Assembly (NCBI GenBank): GCA_964630665.1
Contig: CAZVVN010000003.1
Location: 1-64,000 of the forward strand
DNA length: 64,000 nt
Direction of reading: 5' to 3'
Origin: UBA9619 sp964630665
Lineage (GTDB): Bacteria > Pseudomonadota > Gammaproteobacteria > Arenicellales > UBA868
Part shown: in pieces, positions 33,100-41,667 of the stretch
How the letters are laid out: each line of letters opens with the position of its first letter
Numbering within the stretch: position 1 is the first letter of the stretch
Made by a program: the position numbers and the translations under genes
Notes under the pieces: model-generated
The model's input: only the letters and a program-made list of their open reading frames with translations
Told to the model about the DNA's origin: nothing
The model's database searches: none

Positions 33100-34089
33100 T
33101 TACACCTGGCCGTTAGGAAGCACGAGGATCTTGCCCTCCCGGCCCTGCTGTCCGGCATGCGCGAGTGCATCCTTGATGTCGGCGATGTCATAGGTCGCCT
33201 CGATCCCGACCGCCAGAGTACCGTCCTGGACATGCCCGGCAAGTTCCGCATAGAGTGATTCGATCCCGGCTCTTGGCATCTGGCCGAGCGTCCTGGCGAG
33301 CCAGAAGCCGGTCAGGCTCAGTCGCCGAAAGACCAGCCAGTCCGGCATCATCTTGCAGGGCTTACCGCTCAGCATTCCGTAGTTGACCAGTACACCGCCT
33401 TCAGCCAGGCACTCGGCCAGCCGCAGGCTGGTGTCTCCTGCCACGGCGTCGATCGCCAGGCGCGGGCTACCGCCGGTGGCCGCGCTGACCTGCCCGCTCA
33501 ACCCGTCAAGGTCGACCAGCACGACGTCGGCGCCGGAGGCCTTGAGCGGCGCGACCAGCGATTCGCGGCGCACCACATTGACGGTCCGGATACCGGCTTT
33601 CCCGGCCAGCCGGATCACACAGTGGCCGACAGCAGAGTTTGCCGCGTCCTGGATGAGCCAGTCTCCGGATTCGAGTTCGACGTATTCGCGCAGCATCAGG
33701 GCAGCGGTGGCCGGGTTGACCTTGAGCATGGCGTACTGGAGCAGTCGATCGGGCTGGGTCTGGATCCTGAGCGCCTCGGCCGCTTTGACTCTGCGCTTCT
33801 GTGCCCAGTTCTCCCGACTGAGCAGGATCACGTGATCGCCGCTGGCGAGGCCGTCGACCCCGGCCCCGGTTTGACTGACCTGCCCGACCGCTTCGGCCCC
33901 CGGAGTGTAGGGCAGCGACGGTCGCGCCGCGTACTTGCCCTCGATGGTCAGAAGGTCTGCCGGATTGATCGGGAAGGCGATGACCTCGACCACCACCTCA
34001 TCGTCTGCAGGGGCGCCCGGGTCTGGCAGGTCGGCACAGCAAGCGGCTTCGTGCGCCGGGCCAAAAGCATCGAACTGTACGGCTTTCAT
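33100..34089 (-). CDS. Zinc-independent MDR family reductase (2-enoyl thioester reductase/quinone oxidoreductase-like)
   Basis: A 329-residue medium-chain reductase without zinc ligands. The N-terminal segment FPINPADLLTIEGKYAARP and the NADPH-site segment QDAANSAVGHCVIRLAG resemble mitochondrial-type enoyl reductases (MECR/ETR1). Start ATG at 34089. It is the last gene of a seven-gene minus-strand run starting at 40317, 52 bases after the PdxA-family gene. It probably reduces an activated double bond or quinone with NADPH; substrate unknown. Confidence 0.84.
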   Translation of the reverse strand: MKAVQFDAFGPAHEAACCADLPDPGAPADDEVVVEVIAFPINPADLLTIEGKYAARPSLPYTPGAEAVGQVSQTGAGVDGLASGDHVILLSRENWAQKRRVKAAEALRIQTQPDRLLQYAMLKVNPATAALMLREYVELESGDWLIQDAANSAVGHCVIRLAGKAGIRTVNVVRRESLVAPLKASGADVVLVDLDGLSGQVSAATGGSPRLAIDAVAGDTSLRLAECLAEGGVLVNYGMLSGKPCKMMPDWLVFRRLSLTGFWLARTLGQMPRAGIESLYAELAGHVQDGTLAVGIEATYDIADIKDALAHAGQQGREGKILVLPNGQV

Positions 34090-34141
34090 GAGACCTCCTG
34101 TAGTGAGGGGTTTTGCAGGCTCAGGTTATGAATCTCTTTGA

Positions 34142-35158
34142 TCAGGCATGGCGATGGGCGCGGCCCTGCGCCATGGCGACCACCATGCGAAAAGCGTTTC
34201 GTGCGGCGCGCACGTTTGCGGTATTTGTGCCGACAATGTCAAAAGCCGTGCCGTGAGCCGGGGTGGTAATCGGCACCGGCAGGCCGCCGAGCACCGACAC
34301 ACCCTGGTCGAAGCCCAGCAGCTTGATCGCGATCTGACCCTGGTCGTGATACATGCTCAGGGCACAGTCATACTGGCCGTCACGGACCTTCAGATACAGC
34401 GTATCGCTCGGGAACGGCCCGTGTACCTCGATCTCCTGCAGCGCTGCTTTTTCAACCGCGGGGGTGATAGTGTCGATCTCCTCTTTGCCGATGGCACCGC
34501 CGTCGCCGGCGTGGGGGTTGAGAGCTGCGACGGCGATCCGGGGGTTGGCGTAGCCGGCTGTTTTCAGCGTCTGATCAGCCAGGACGATGGCCTCGACGAT
34601 CAGATCAATGGTTAGCCTGCCCGCGACGTCCTTGAGCGGGACATGTGATGTGACCCTGGCGTTCCACATGCCGTCGATCACATTGAACTCGCTGGCCCGG
34701 CCGGTCACGCCGAGTCTCGCTTTTGCCCAGGTCAGCTCGTCTTCAACGCCGATACCGGCAAGGTGCATGGCGGCCTTGTTGAACGGCATGAAGCAGATCC
34801 CGTCGATGGTGCCCGCCGAGGCAAGGTCAATGGCAAGGCCAAATGTTTCCAGCACCGCGCGGCCGGCATCAGCCGAGACCGTGCCCGGAACAATGCCGGC
34901 CGGGTCGAGGCACGGTACGTCGAGCAGCTGGATCTCACCACAATGAGGGTCTATAGCGGCCCGGTCATGCAAGGCCTTGCAGGGGATCTCCAGTCCACTG
35001 ACCGCGCAGCCGGCCGCCAGCACCCGCCGGTCAGAGATCACCAGCACCCGGTTTTTTTCGCTCTCTTCAAGGCCCTGCAGCAGCTTGGGCAGCAGTTCGG
35101 GACCGATCCCACAGGCGTCACCTTGTACGATGCCGATAAACGGCTGCCCTTTGCTCAT
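34142..35158 (-). CDS. PdxA family protein (4-hydroxythreonine-4-phosphate dehydrogenase-like)
   Basis: A 338-residue NAD-dependent oxidative decarboxylase of the PdxA family. The metal-binding histidines are His172 (TSHVPL), His216 (NPHAGDGG) and His271 (MYHDQGQ), matching PdxA at 166/211/266. Start ATG at 35158 gives MSKGQPFIGIVQGDACGIGPE; the frame is open further to 35272, but without family similarity. In catabolic settings PdxA paralogues oxidise phosphorylated threonate/erythronate, usually beside a DUF1537 kinase. None is visible here, so assignment to vitamin B6 synthesis or tetronate catabolism remains open; neighbours favour catabolism. Confidence 0.87.
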   Translation of the reverse strand: MSKGQPFIGIVQGDACGIGPELLPKLLQGLEESEKNRVLVISDRRVLAAGCAVSGLEIPCKALHDRAAIDPHCGEIQLLDVPCLDPAGIVPGTVSADAGRAVLETFGLAIDLASAGTIDGICFMPFNKAAMHLAGIGVEDELTWAKARLGVTGRASEFNVIDGMWNARVTSHVPLKDVAGRLTIDLIVEAIVLADQTLKTAGYANPRIAVAALNPHAGDGGAIGKEEIDTITPAVEKAALQEIEVHGPFPSDTLYLKVRDGQYDCALSMYHDQGQIAIKLLGFDQGVSVLGGLPVPITTPAHGTAFDIVGTNTANVRAARNAFRMVVAMAQGRAHRHA

Positions 35159-35213
35159 TCTGTGCGCCGGTACGGGTGGTCGAACAGCATGGGCAAGAAG
35201 GCGCCGGGGTCGT

Positions 35214-36311
35214 TCAGGATGCGCATGGTGCGGTGAGATCGTTGATCTTTTTGTCGGGCAGGCCGACCTCACGGGCTGTCTGGCGGATTACATGCCAGAC
35301 CGTCTCGGGCAGTGGAATGCCGCCGGCCGTCCGCTCAGCCCTCAGGCGTCGCTCGGGTTCACCTGGCACCTGCACTTTGTCGTGGCCTGCGGCCGGCTCA
35401 CTGGCGGTGAAAAAATCAACGTACTGGCGCGCCTCTTCGGCAAATGTATGCCCGGTGTCCAGATGGGAGGGCGATATATAGATCGACAGCATGCCGTTGA
35501 TGATGTACGGCTTGTCTGGCCCGGCACAGCCGCCGCCGGTCAGTGCCCCGGCCAGCATCTCGCACATCAGGGCAAGGCCCGAACCCTTGTGTTCACCCAT
35601 GGTCCGGATCGCACCGCTGCCAGGGCGCTTGCCGGTGGTGCGGGTCGGATCCACGTCGCCGTACAGGGCTCGCGGGTCGCTGGTCGGCTCGCCATCGCCG
35701 GAGACCAGCGAACCTTCGGGCAGGGGAGTGCCGCCGGTGGCGGCCACCAGGACCTTGCCCTCGGCGACCCGGGCGGTCGCAAAGTCGAGAATCAGCGGTG
35801 GCTTGCCGACCAGTGGCACGCCGATGGTCACCGGGTTGGTCGACATCCGACGAGAGACACCGCCGAACGGTGCAACCAGCAGGCTGCCGGCCACGTTCAC
35901 GAAGTGGATGGAGATCAGGCCCGATTCGACCGCCATCTCGGCCCAGTCGCCGATCCTGCCCAGATGTCCCGAGCGGCGAAGGGCAATGATTGATATGCCG
36001 CTGGCAGCGGCCTTGTCGATGCCCAGTTGTACGGCCTGCTCACCGATGGTCTGGCCGAACCCGCGATTGCCATCGACCACGGCAAAGACCTCCGTTTCGG
36101 TGACCATGGAGATCGACTGGCCCGCTCTCAGGTTGCCCGCATTCAGCCAGTTGACGTAGCGCGGTACCCGGATCACGCCGTGGCTGTCGTGGCCGGTGAG
36201 ATTGGCGGAGGCCAGGTGTCGGGCGATTCGTTCGCTCTCGGCAATGCTGCAGCCGGATTGGACAAAGATCTCGCTGACCAGCCTGCACAGTGGCTCCGTA
36301 TCGATCAGCAC
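35214..36311 (-). CDS. Malate/L-lactate dehydrogenase-type (Ldh/MDH2 family) oxidoreductase
   Basis: A 365-residue member of the non-Rossmann NAD(P)H-dependent family that includes ureidoglycolate, 2,3-diketogulonate and sulfolactate dehydrogenases. The catalytic His is His116 in RRSGHLGRIG; HDSHGVIRVPRY (41-52) and MGEHKGSGLALM are also diagnostic. Start is GTG at 36311 behind GGAG with a six-base spacer. It lies 55 bases upstream of the PdxA-family gene and 78 downstream of the dioxygenase in one run. Probably reduces or oxidises a 2-oxo/2-hydroxy acid; no evidence for a specific one. Confidence 0.88.
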   Translation of the reverse strand: MLIDTEPLCRLVSEIFVQSGCSIAESERIARHLASANLTGHDSHGVIRVPRYVNWLNAGNLRAGQSISMVTETEVFAVVDGNRGFGQTIGEQAVQLGIDKAAASGISIIALRRSGHLGRIGDWAEMAVESGLISIHFVNVAGSLLVAPFGGVSRRMSTNPVTIGVPLVGKPPLILDFATARVAEGKVLVAATGGTPLPEGSLVSGDGEPTSDPRALYGDVDPTRTTGKRPGSGAIRTMGEHKGSGLALMCEMLAGALTGGGCAGPDKPYIINGMLSIYISPSHLDTGHTFAEEARQYVDFFTASEPAAGHDKVQVPGEPERRLRAERTAGGIPLPETVWHVIRQTAREVGLPDKKINDLTAPCAS

Positions 36312-36389
36312 GTAGGGCTCCGAAGGCTGGCGCCCGGGCGGCCAGTGAAGTCGCGGATCAAGATCCAGGGGTCCGCTGAGATCGCCCGC

Positions 36390-37193
36390 TCAGGCGGGGT
36401 GGCCGATCTTGAGATCGTTACTGGCCTGGTCGGCACCCCGCAGCAGCCACAGCGGGCGGCTGGCGAAATTGACCATGTATCCGGAACCGTCACTGGTTGC
36501 GTACAACTCACGGTTGAAATGGCTGGTGGCGGGCATGTAGCGTATGGCTACCCCGGCCCGGCGTTTGCCGGATGTATTGGGGTTCGAGCCGTGGATGAGA
36601 TAGACATCGTGCAGTGAAAACTGGCCCGGTTCAAGCTCGACATCGACGGCATTGTCGAGGTCAGCGCTCGGGTCGTCGACATGCTGGTTCAGTACCAGGT
36701 TTTCGCGGTCCGATTTGGCGTGTTGATAGTAGTGTTGCCCGGCGTGTGATCCTGGCACGACCCGCAGGCAGCCGTTCTCGACCGTGCTGTGGTCGATGGC
36801 GACCCAGGCGGTGCAGGTTGCGAGCGGCCGGATGGGCCAGTAGTGGCCGTCCTGATGCATGGGCACTTCCATGCCGTCACCCGCCGGCTTACAGAACACC
36901 TGGCAGCCCCACAGGATGATATCGGGACCGATCAGTTGTTCGACAAGGTCGAGTATCCGCGGGTCCCGGGCAAGTTCGAGCCAGGCGCTGTGGCCGCGAA
37001 CGCCTTCGTCGTTTTTGCGGTCGATGTGCGCGCTGACCAGGTGTTCCGGCCGGATCTTGGGATTGGCGTCAATGGTCTCGCTCACGGCGGCCTGCAGCCC
37101 GGCCATCGTCGCGGCCGGCAATCGGGTGTCCGGCACGATATAGCCGTCCCGCTGGTAACGTTGGATGCTTGCCTCGTTCAGCTTTTCAGTCAT
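36390..37193 (-). CDS. Phytanoyl-CoA dioxygenase family protein
   Basis: A 267-residue Fe(II)/2-oxoglutarate dioxygenase of the PhyH family. The iron triad is His113, Asp115 (PMHQDGHYW) and His201 (LIHGSNPNTSGKRR), with the 2-oxoglutarate-binding Arg at 211/212 just after. MTEKLNEASIQRYQRDGYIV is a typical N-terminus and fixes the ATG at 37193. In bacteria such enzymes hydroxylate a wide range of small molecules and are not restricted to phytanoyl-CoA. Part of the 40317-33100 run. Confidence 0.88.
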   Translation of the reverse strand: MTEKLNEASIQRYQRDGYIVPDTRLPAATMAGLQAAVSETIDANPKIRPEHLVSAHIDRKNDEGVRGHSAWLELARDPRILDLVEQLIGPDIILWGCQVFCKPAGDGMEVPMHQDGHYWPIRPLATCTAWVAIDHSTVENGCLRVVPGSHAGQHYYQHAKSDRENLVLNQHVDDPSADLDNAVDVELEPGQFSLHDVYLIHGSNPNTSGKRRAGVAIRYMPATSHFNRELYATSDGSGYMVNFASRPLWLLRGADQASNDLKIGHPA

Positions 37194-37290
37194 TTGCTAT
37201 TTCCCGTTTGATGGTGCGTCCTGTCTGAACCGGTGGCCGATTGTGCAGGCCGTGGCCGGTTCCGGTAAGGATACCTGCTGCCAGCCGGCC

Positions 37291-38082
37291 TCACCAGTTG
37301 TTGCGCAGGTCACGGAGCTTGACAAACACTGTCTTGGGGTCCGGTTCGTCCGGCAGGTCGGGAAAGCGTTCCCGCAGGCCGGCGATCACGCTTGGGTTGT
37401 GCAGTCGGAAGAAGGTGTTGACCTCTTTTTCGAGGCCAAGCGTCGAGACAAGTGCGTTGTCGGGGTCCTGGGTGCCGGTGTCTTCCATCAGCGTTCGGGC
37501 TTTGTCGTTGCCGGGCTCCCGGTCGAGGGTAAATTCCAGGTTGTTCGCCCAGTAGTCGTGGCCGGGATAGACCTTTGTCTCATCAGTCAGCTTGGAGAGC
37601 TGGCTGGCGAAAGTCTCGTAGAGTTCCTCGGGGTGTCCGCCGTTGTGACAGTTGCCGGCACCGGCATTGAACAGCGTGTCGCCACAGAATATGGCCGGGT
37701 GATCAGTGCGCGACAGCAAACAGACGTGGCTCATGGTGTGGCCTGGTGTGTCCAGAACCTCAAGCTCCACGGTTTTGCCGACCTTGACCACATCGCCGGC
37801 GTTCAGTCCCCGGTCCATGTCCGGGATCGCATCGCGGGCGTTGGCATGGGCGATGATGCTGGCACCCGTCGCGGCCACCATCGGGCCGTTGCCGCCGGTG
37901 TGGTCGCCGTGTTCATGGGTATTGAGGATCTGGGTTACGTTCCAGCCCATGGCCTTTGCCTTGGCCAGGCATTTCTCATGATCGAGCGGGTCCACGGCCA
38001 GTACCTCGCCGGTCTCGGGGCAGGCCACGAGGTAATTGAAATTTCGCCAGGCGTTTGCGGTCCAGATTTGCTCAACGATCAC
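37291..38082 (-). CDS. gloB: Hydroxyacylglutathione hydrolase (glyoxalase II)
   Basis: A 263-residue metallo-beta-lactamase-fold enzyme hydrolysing S-lactoylglutathione to lactate and glutathione. The metal motif THEHGDH (His56, His58, Asp60, His61) and the later DTPGHTMSHV, FCGDTLFNAGAGNC and VYPGHDY segments give the full glyoxalase II set. The C-terminal helical part with RLHNPSVIAGLRERFP is the glutathione-binding domain. Start is GTG at 38082, with GAGGA upstream. It implies the organism uses glutathione. Its place in a catabolic operon suggests protection against methylglyoxal-type by-products. Confidence 0.9.
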   Translation of the reverse strand: MIVEQIWTANAWRNFNYLVACPETGEVLAVDPLDHEKCLAKAKAMGWNVTQILNTHEHGDHTGGNGPMVAATGASIIAHANARDAIPDMDRGLNAGDVVKVGKTVELEVLDTPGHTMSHVCLLSRTDHPAIFCGDTLFNAGAGNCHNGGHPEELYETFASQLSKLTDETKVYPGHDYWANNLEFTLDREPGNDKARTLMEDTGTQDPDNALVSTLGLEKEVNTFFRLHNPSVIAGLRERFPDLPDEPDPKTVFVKLRDLRNNW

Positions 38083-38164
38083 AGTGGGGTCCTCGGTTTT
38101 AGGCGGGGTTACAGGATTCAGCCCGCTCGTGCGGCTTAATTGTAGGTTCCTGGAACATTTCGGG

Positions 38165-39271
38165 TCAGTCCAGCGCCGGCAACTGGTCGGTGTGCTGGGA
38201 AAGCCGGGGCATGATGTCGCCGGCCAGGCGCTGCATCGAGGCCGGCCACAGGCCGCTGTCGTCCCAGTCGTGGGCCACCATCACCAGTGTGCCGAAACGC
38301 CCGAGCTGGTCGGTCAGAGCGATCAGCCGGTCGAGCACGGTGTCGGCCGTACCCGCGATCACGCAGTCGTCCAGTGCCTGGGGCACTTCGACGATCTCGT
38401 TTAGAACACTCAGCGGTTCGTGCTGTCGGTCCTTGAAATCCTCGATCTGCCGCACCCCGCGAATGTAGCGATAGTAGTAGGCGAACACGCCATCGGGGTC
38501 GGCAAGAATGTCCTCGGCCTGGGTGTCTGAATCGGTCACCAGAATATTGCGGCAGACCCGCCAGATCAGCCGGTCGGCGGGTCTGCCGAGTTTCTGGCGG
38601 GTCGCGGAATACGCCTGCCACTGGGCGGCAACAGTCTCCACGGGCACGAAGTTGGCCGAGATCGGGATGAAGTCCCGTGCCGCGATGGTCTCGGCGGTCA
38701 GGCCGCCGGGCCCGACCATGGCAAGAGCGATGGGTGGGTGCGGTTGCTGCAGGGGTCTGGCCATCTCGCCGACGCCGTGACTGAGCCAGACCCGGCGATC
38801 CAGGGAGTAGTCAAAGTGCTCACCGTGATGAGAGAGCGGTGCCGCCTCCGCCCACAGCCTGACCATCAGGTCCAGGGCCTCCAGCGCGATTCCGTAACGC
38901 GCCGGCATCTCCTTGTCACCGAAAAGCTCTGCGTCGCTCATCAGGCCGCCCGGGCCGATACCCAGGATCAACCGGCCGCTGCTCAGCTGATCGAACTGGG
39001 CCACCTCGGCCGCCACGATCACCGGGTTGTGATAGGGCAGGTTGATGACCCCGGTGGCGAAGCGGATCGACGGTGCATCGGCGAGCAGCGTTGCCATGAA
39101 CATCAGCGGCGAGGGGATCTGCTCCGCTTTGGTCGAAAAATGTTCACCGATCCACACCTCGGAAAAGCCCAGGCGGTCGGCGAGGATCACCGCTTCCCGG
39201 TCCTCGGCGAGTGCTGTAGCCCAGGGTTTCTCGGGGCGGTGTACCGGTTGAGCGAAAAGGCCGAGTTCCAT
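38165..39271 (-). CDS. LLM class flavin-dependent oxidoreductase
   Basis: A 368-residue TIM-barrel flavoprotein of the bacterial luciferase-like monooxygenase family. MELGLFAQPVHRPEKPW opens the protein; FSEVWIGEHFS, FATGVINLPYHNPVIVAAEVAQFDQLS and RLILGIGPGG are typical conserved stretches. FMNH2 would come from a separate reductase or F420; none is adjacent. Start ATG at 39271. These enzymes oxidise organosulfur compounds, alkanes or aromatic N-heterocycles; the substrate here is not known. Second gene in the minus-strand run headed by the 2-hydroxyacid dehydrogenase. Confidence 0.88.
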   Translation of the reverse strand: MELGLFAQPVHRPEKPWATALAEDREAVILADRLGFSEVWIGEHFSTKAEQIPSPLMFMATLLADAPSIRFATGVINLPYHNPVIVAAEVAQFDQLSSGRLILGIGPGGLMSDAELFGDKEMPARYGIALEALDLMVRLWAEAAPLSHHGEHFDYSLDRRVWLSHGVGEMARPLQQPHPPIALAMVGPGGLTAETIAARDFIPISANFVPVETVAAQWQAYSATRQKLGRPADRLIWRVCRNILVTDSDTQAEDILADPDGVFAYYYRYIRGVRQIEDFKDRQHEPLSVLNEIVEVPQALDDCVIAGTADTVLDRLIALTDQLGRFGTLVMVAHDWDDSGLWPASMQRLAGDIMPRLSQHTDQLPALD

Positions 39272-39342
39272 ATCAGGTCTCAGGGTTGGCGTGTCAGCCT
39301 GATCTTAACCGAATCGATCGACTCGAGATTACAGACCGTGAA

Positions 39343-40317
39343 TCAGACGATCTGATTTCTGAGCGTCGTCTCACCCGACCACAGGCGGGCAAGGTTCTCC
39401 CTGAGGATCCCGATGACGTTGTCTTCGTACTTGCGCGTCTCGCCGCCGGTGTGCGGTGTGATGATCAGGTTGTCCAGTGTCCAGAACGGCGATGACTCGG
39501 GCAGCGGCTCATCGTTGAAGTGGTCTATGGCGGCCCCGGCAATCCAGTTGCCGGTCAGGGCTTCGAGCAGGGCCGGTTCATGGACGCAGCCGCCCCGCGC
39601 CACGTTGATGAGATAAGCCGATGGCTTCATGGCCTTGAGCGCCGCGGCGTCGATGATCTGGTGGGTCTCGGGGGTCAGCGGACAGCACAGCGCGACGAAG
39701 TCCGCCCGCTCGAGAAGCGCCGGCAGGTCGTCGGGGCAGTGGACTTCGTCCGCCAGGCCCCCGTGGGACGCCGTGTCGCGCTTGATACCGATGACCGTCA
39801 TACCGAAGGCTTTAGCGAGTCCTGCGAGCCGCTCGCCGATCGCACCCAGTCCGATGATCAGCAGAGTGTGTCCGACCAGGTCGTCCTCGCGGTCGGCGAT
39901 GTTCGAGATCATGCTGCGCCAGAAGCGTTTGCTCTGGTTGTCGCGACCCGAGTGCAGCTGCCGGATCAGGCCAAGCGCGAGCCCCATTGCATGCTGACTG
40001 ACGGCATCGGCATTCACGCCTGTGGCGTTGGCCAGAAAGATGCCCCGCTCACGCAGGCGCTCCAGTGGAAACTGGTCGTAGCCGGCGCCGATGGATTGGA
40101 TGTAGCGAAGCCGTGGACAGTGCTCCAGGAGTTCATCCTCCCAGAAGCCGGAGATCACCAGCACGTCGGCCTGCGGCAGGCCGGCAAGGGTCGCCCCGGG
40201 TGTCCAGGCCTGTTCGTGGCTGATACCGGTGTCGAGTTGCTCGAAGCACTGCGCCATCTGGTAGGCGGTGTGGGAGAACAGGATGTGGGTCTGGGTTTGT
40301 TCCGGAAGGGCACTCAT
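39343..40317 (-). CDS. D-isomer-specific 2-hydroxyacid dehydrogenase
   Basis: A 324-residue NAD(P)-dependent 2-oxo-acid reductase. The cofactor motif is IIGLGAIGE (154-162) and the catalytic residues are Arg241 (NVARGG), Glu270 (FNDEPLP) and His289 (ITPHTGG). MSALPEQTQTHILFSHTAY fixes the ATG at 40317 although the frame is open to 40413. First gene of the seven-gene run reading toward 33100; divergent from the SDR at 40425 with a 107-base gap that should hold both promoters. Acts on glyoxylate, hydroxypyruvate or a similar 2-oxo acid. Confidence 0.88.
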   Translation of the reverse strand: MSALPEQTQTHILFSHTAYQMAQCFEQLDTGISHEQAWTPGATLAGLPQADVLVISGFWEDELLEHCPRLRYIQSIGAGYDQFPLERLRERGIFLANATGVNADAVSQHAMGLALGLIRQLHSGRDNQSKRFWRSMISNIADREDDLVGHTLLIIGLGAIGERLAGLAKAFGMTVIGIKRDTASHGGLADEVHCPDDLPALLERADFVALCCPLTPETHQIIDAAALKAMKPSAYLINVARGGCVHEPALLEALTGNWIAGAAIDHFNDEPLPESSPFWTLDNLIITPHTGGETRKYEDNVIGILRENLARLWSGETTLRNQIV

Positions 40318-40424
40318 ACAGGTTTGGGCTGGAACGGTGTCGCCAGGAGGCGGCTCGGAACGTCTATGATGGCCCGTGCGGCTCGAGCCTGCAAGCCGCA
40401 ACAGCCAACACAATCGGCGTTACA

Positions 40425-41186
40425 ATGGGCCGGATGATGAAAGCCGACACAGTCACCCGCACGGCGCTGGTTACCGGCAGCGGCCGGAACATCGGCCGGG
40501 CGGTTGCCCTGGCGCTCGCCGGGCAGGGCTGCAATGTAGTTGTCAATGGCTCTTCGAACCTTGCAGCGTGTGAGGCGGTTGCAGGTGAGGTGGAAGATCT
40601 GGGAGCCCGGGCGCTTGTCGCAATGGGCGATATCGGTGATCGCAATGCGGCCCGCGAGATCTGCCGGGCCGGGGTCGGGGCCTTCGACCGGATTGATGTG
40701 CTGGTCAACAACGCAGCGATCCGGCCGCTCAAGCCTTTTCTGGAGACCAGCGACGATGACTGGCACCGGGTGCTCGACGTCGATCTGAACGCGGCGTTCT
40801 ACACCTGTCACGAAGTGCTGCCTGGAATGGTCGACAACGGCTGGGGCCGGATCATCAATCTGACTGGTATGAATGCCATACACGGCTACAAGGGCCGGGT
40901 ACCGGTATCGGTCGCCAAGCACGGCCTCTGGGGTCTGACCAAGGCGCTCGCCAAGGAGTTCGGTTCCAGCGGCATCACCGTCAACGCCATATCACCGGGA
41001 CCGATCCGTTCCGAGCACGACGATGCCGAACTGGCGCGCCACATTCAGGATCAGGTCGGACGCATTCCCTTGGGACATCTGGGTGAGCCCGACCACATCG
41101 CCTCGCTGTGCGCGTACCTGGTGTCTGACGGCGGGGGGTTCGTAACCGGGCAGATGATCGCCTGCAATGGCGGTGCCGAGACTTGA
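40425..41186 (+). CDS. SDR family oxidoreductase lacking the catalytic tyrosine
   Basis: A 253-residue SDR-fold protein. The cofactor motif is TGSGRNIGR (17-25) and NNAAIR is near 95-100. The active-site Tyr-x-x-x-Lys reads Val161-Ser-Val-Ala-Lys165 (VPVSVAKHGLWGL), so the Tyr is missing while the Lys is kept; the usual Ser is also not obvious (NLTGMNA). A proteobacterial subgroup with this AKHGLWGL pattern seems to exist, with unknown activity. The ATG at 40425 or the ATG pair at 40434/40437 could be the start. Opens the plus-strand series running to 47393. Confidence 0.85.
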   Translation: MGRMMKADTVTRTALVTGSGRNIGRAVALALAGQGCNVVVNGSSNLAACEAVAGEVEDLGARALVAMGDIGDRNAAREICRAGVGAFDRIDVLVNNAAIRPLKPFLETSDDDWHRVLDVDLNAAFYTCHEVLPGMVDNGWGRIINLTGMNAIHGYKGRVPVSVAKHGLWGLTKALAKEFGSSGITVNAISPGPIRSEHDDAELARHIQDQVGRIPLGHLGEPDHIASLCAYLVSDGGGFVTGQMIACNGGAET

Positions 41187-41437
41187 GTCGCTTTCAGCAT
41201 CGAGCTGATTACAGGCACCGAGCCCTTGCCGATCGTTCCAGCACCATGGCTTCGCAGGCGCGGTAGATCTTCATATTGATGACCCGCAGAGACCCGGTCG
41301 GCGATGCTGTGCAGGTGGTTGCTCAAGGTTCGGCCGTTGGCTGGAAAGGAACCCGGTTTCTGGCTGCCTGAAGCGTTTTAGCCCGCCCAAGTGTGTTAGG
41401 GTATTGCTCTGGCCTGAGCCAAGATCAGGAGTAGCCC

Positions 41438-41539
41438 ATGGGTCAACCGATCCTGAAAAATGAGAACTTCTGGGTCGCTGTCGGAGTCATTGCGATCGTT
41501 CTTTTCCTGCTGTTTGGCGGACCGCTGGTCAACGGCTAG
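41438..41539 (+). CDS. Very small single-span membrane peptide
   Basis: A 33-residue peptide: polar start MGQPILKNENF, then one hydrophobic span WVAVGVIAIVLFLLFGG, then PLVNG. A well-placed AGGAG at 41427-41431 precedes the ATG by six bases. The 251-base gap before it otherwise holds nothing I recognise. Such peptides can be accessory subunits or regulators of membrane complexes, but no function can be assigned. Located between the Tyr-less SDR and the DUF1932-type dehydrogenase. Confidence 0.5.
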   Translation: MGQPILKNENFWVAVGVIAIVLFLLFGGPLVNG

Positions 41540-41667
41540 CAGCGCCCGCCGCCGGTGCAGTGATACGCCGGTATTCTGCCCGGTTTCAGTCCGGCCAGTA
41601 CCTATCGTTTCGTCCAGAAGACTACGAGTGGGCTGGCTTTCAACAGACCCAAGTATCGGAGTAATGC

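Noticed and set aside
41187..41437. A short gene or remnant on the minus strand reading IYRACEAMVLERSAR
   Set aside because: Only a few codons look protein-like, with no start, ribosome site or continuation; probably non-coding.
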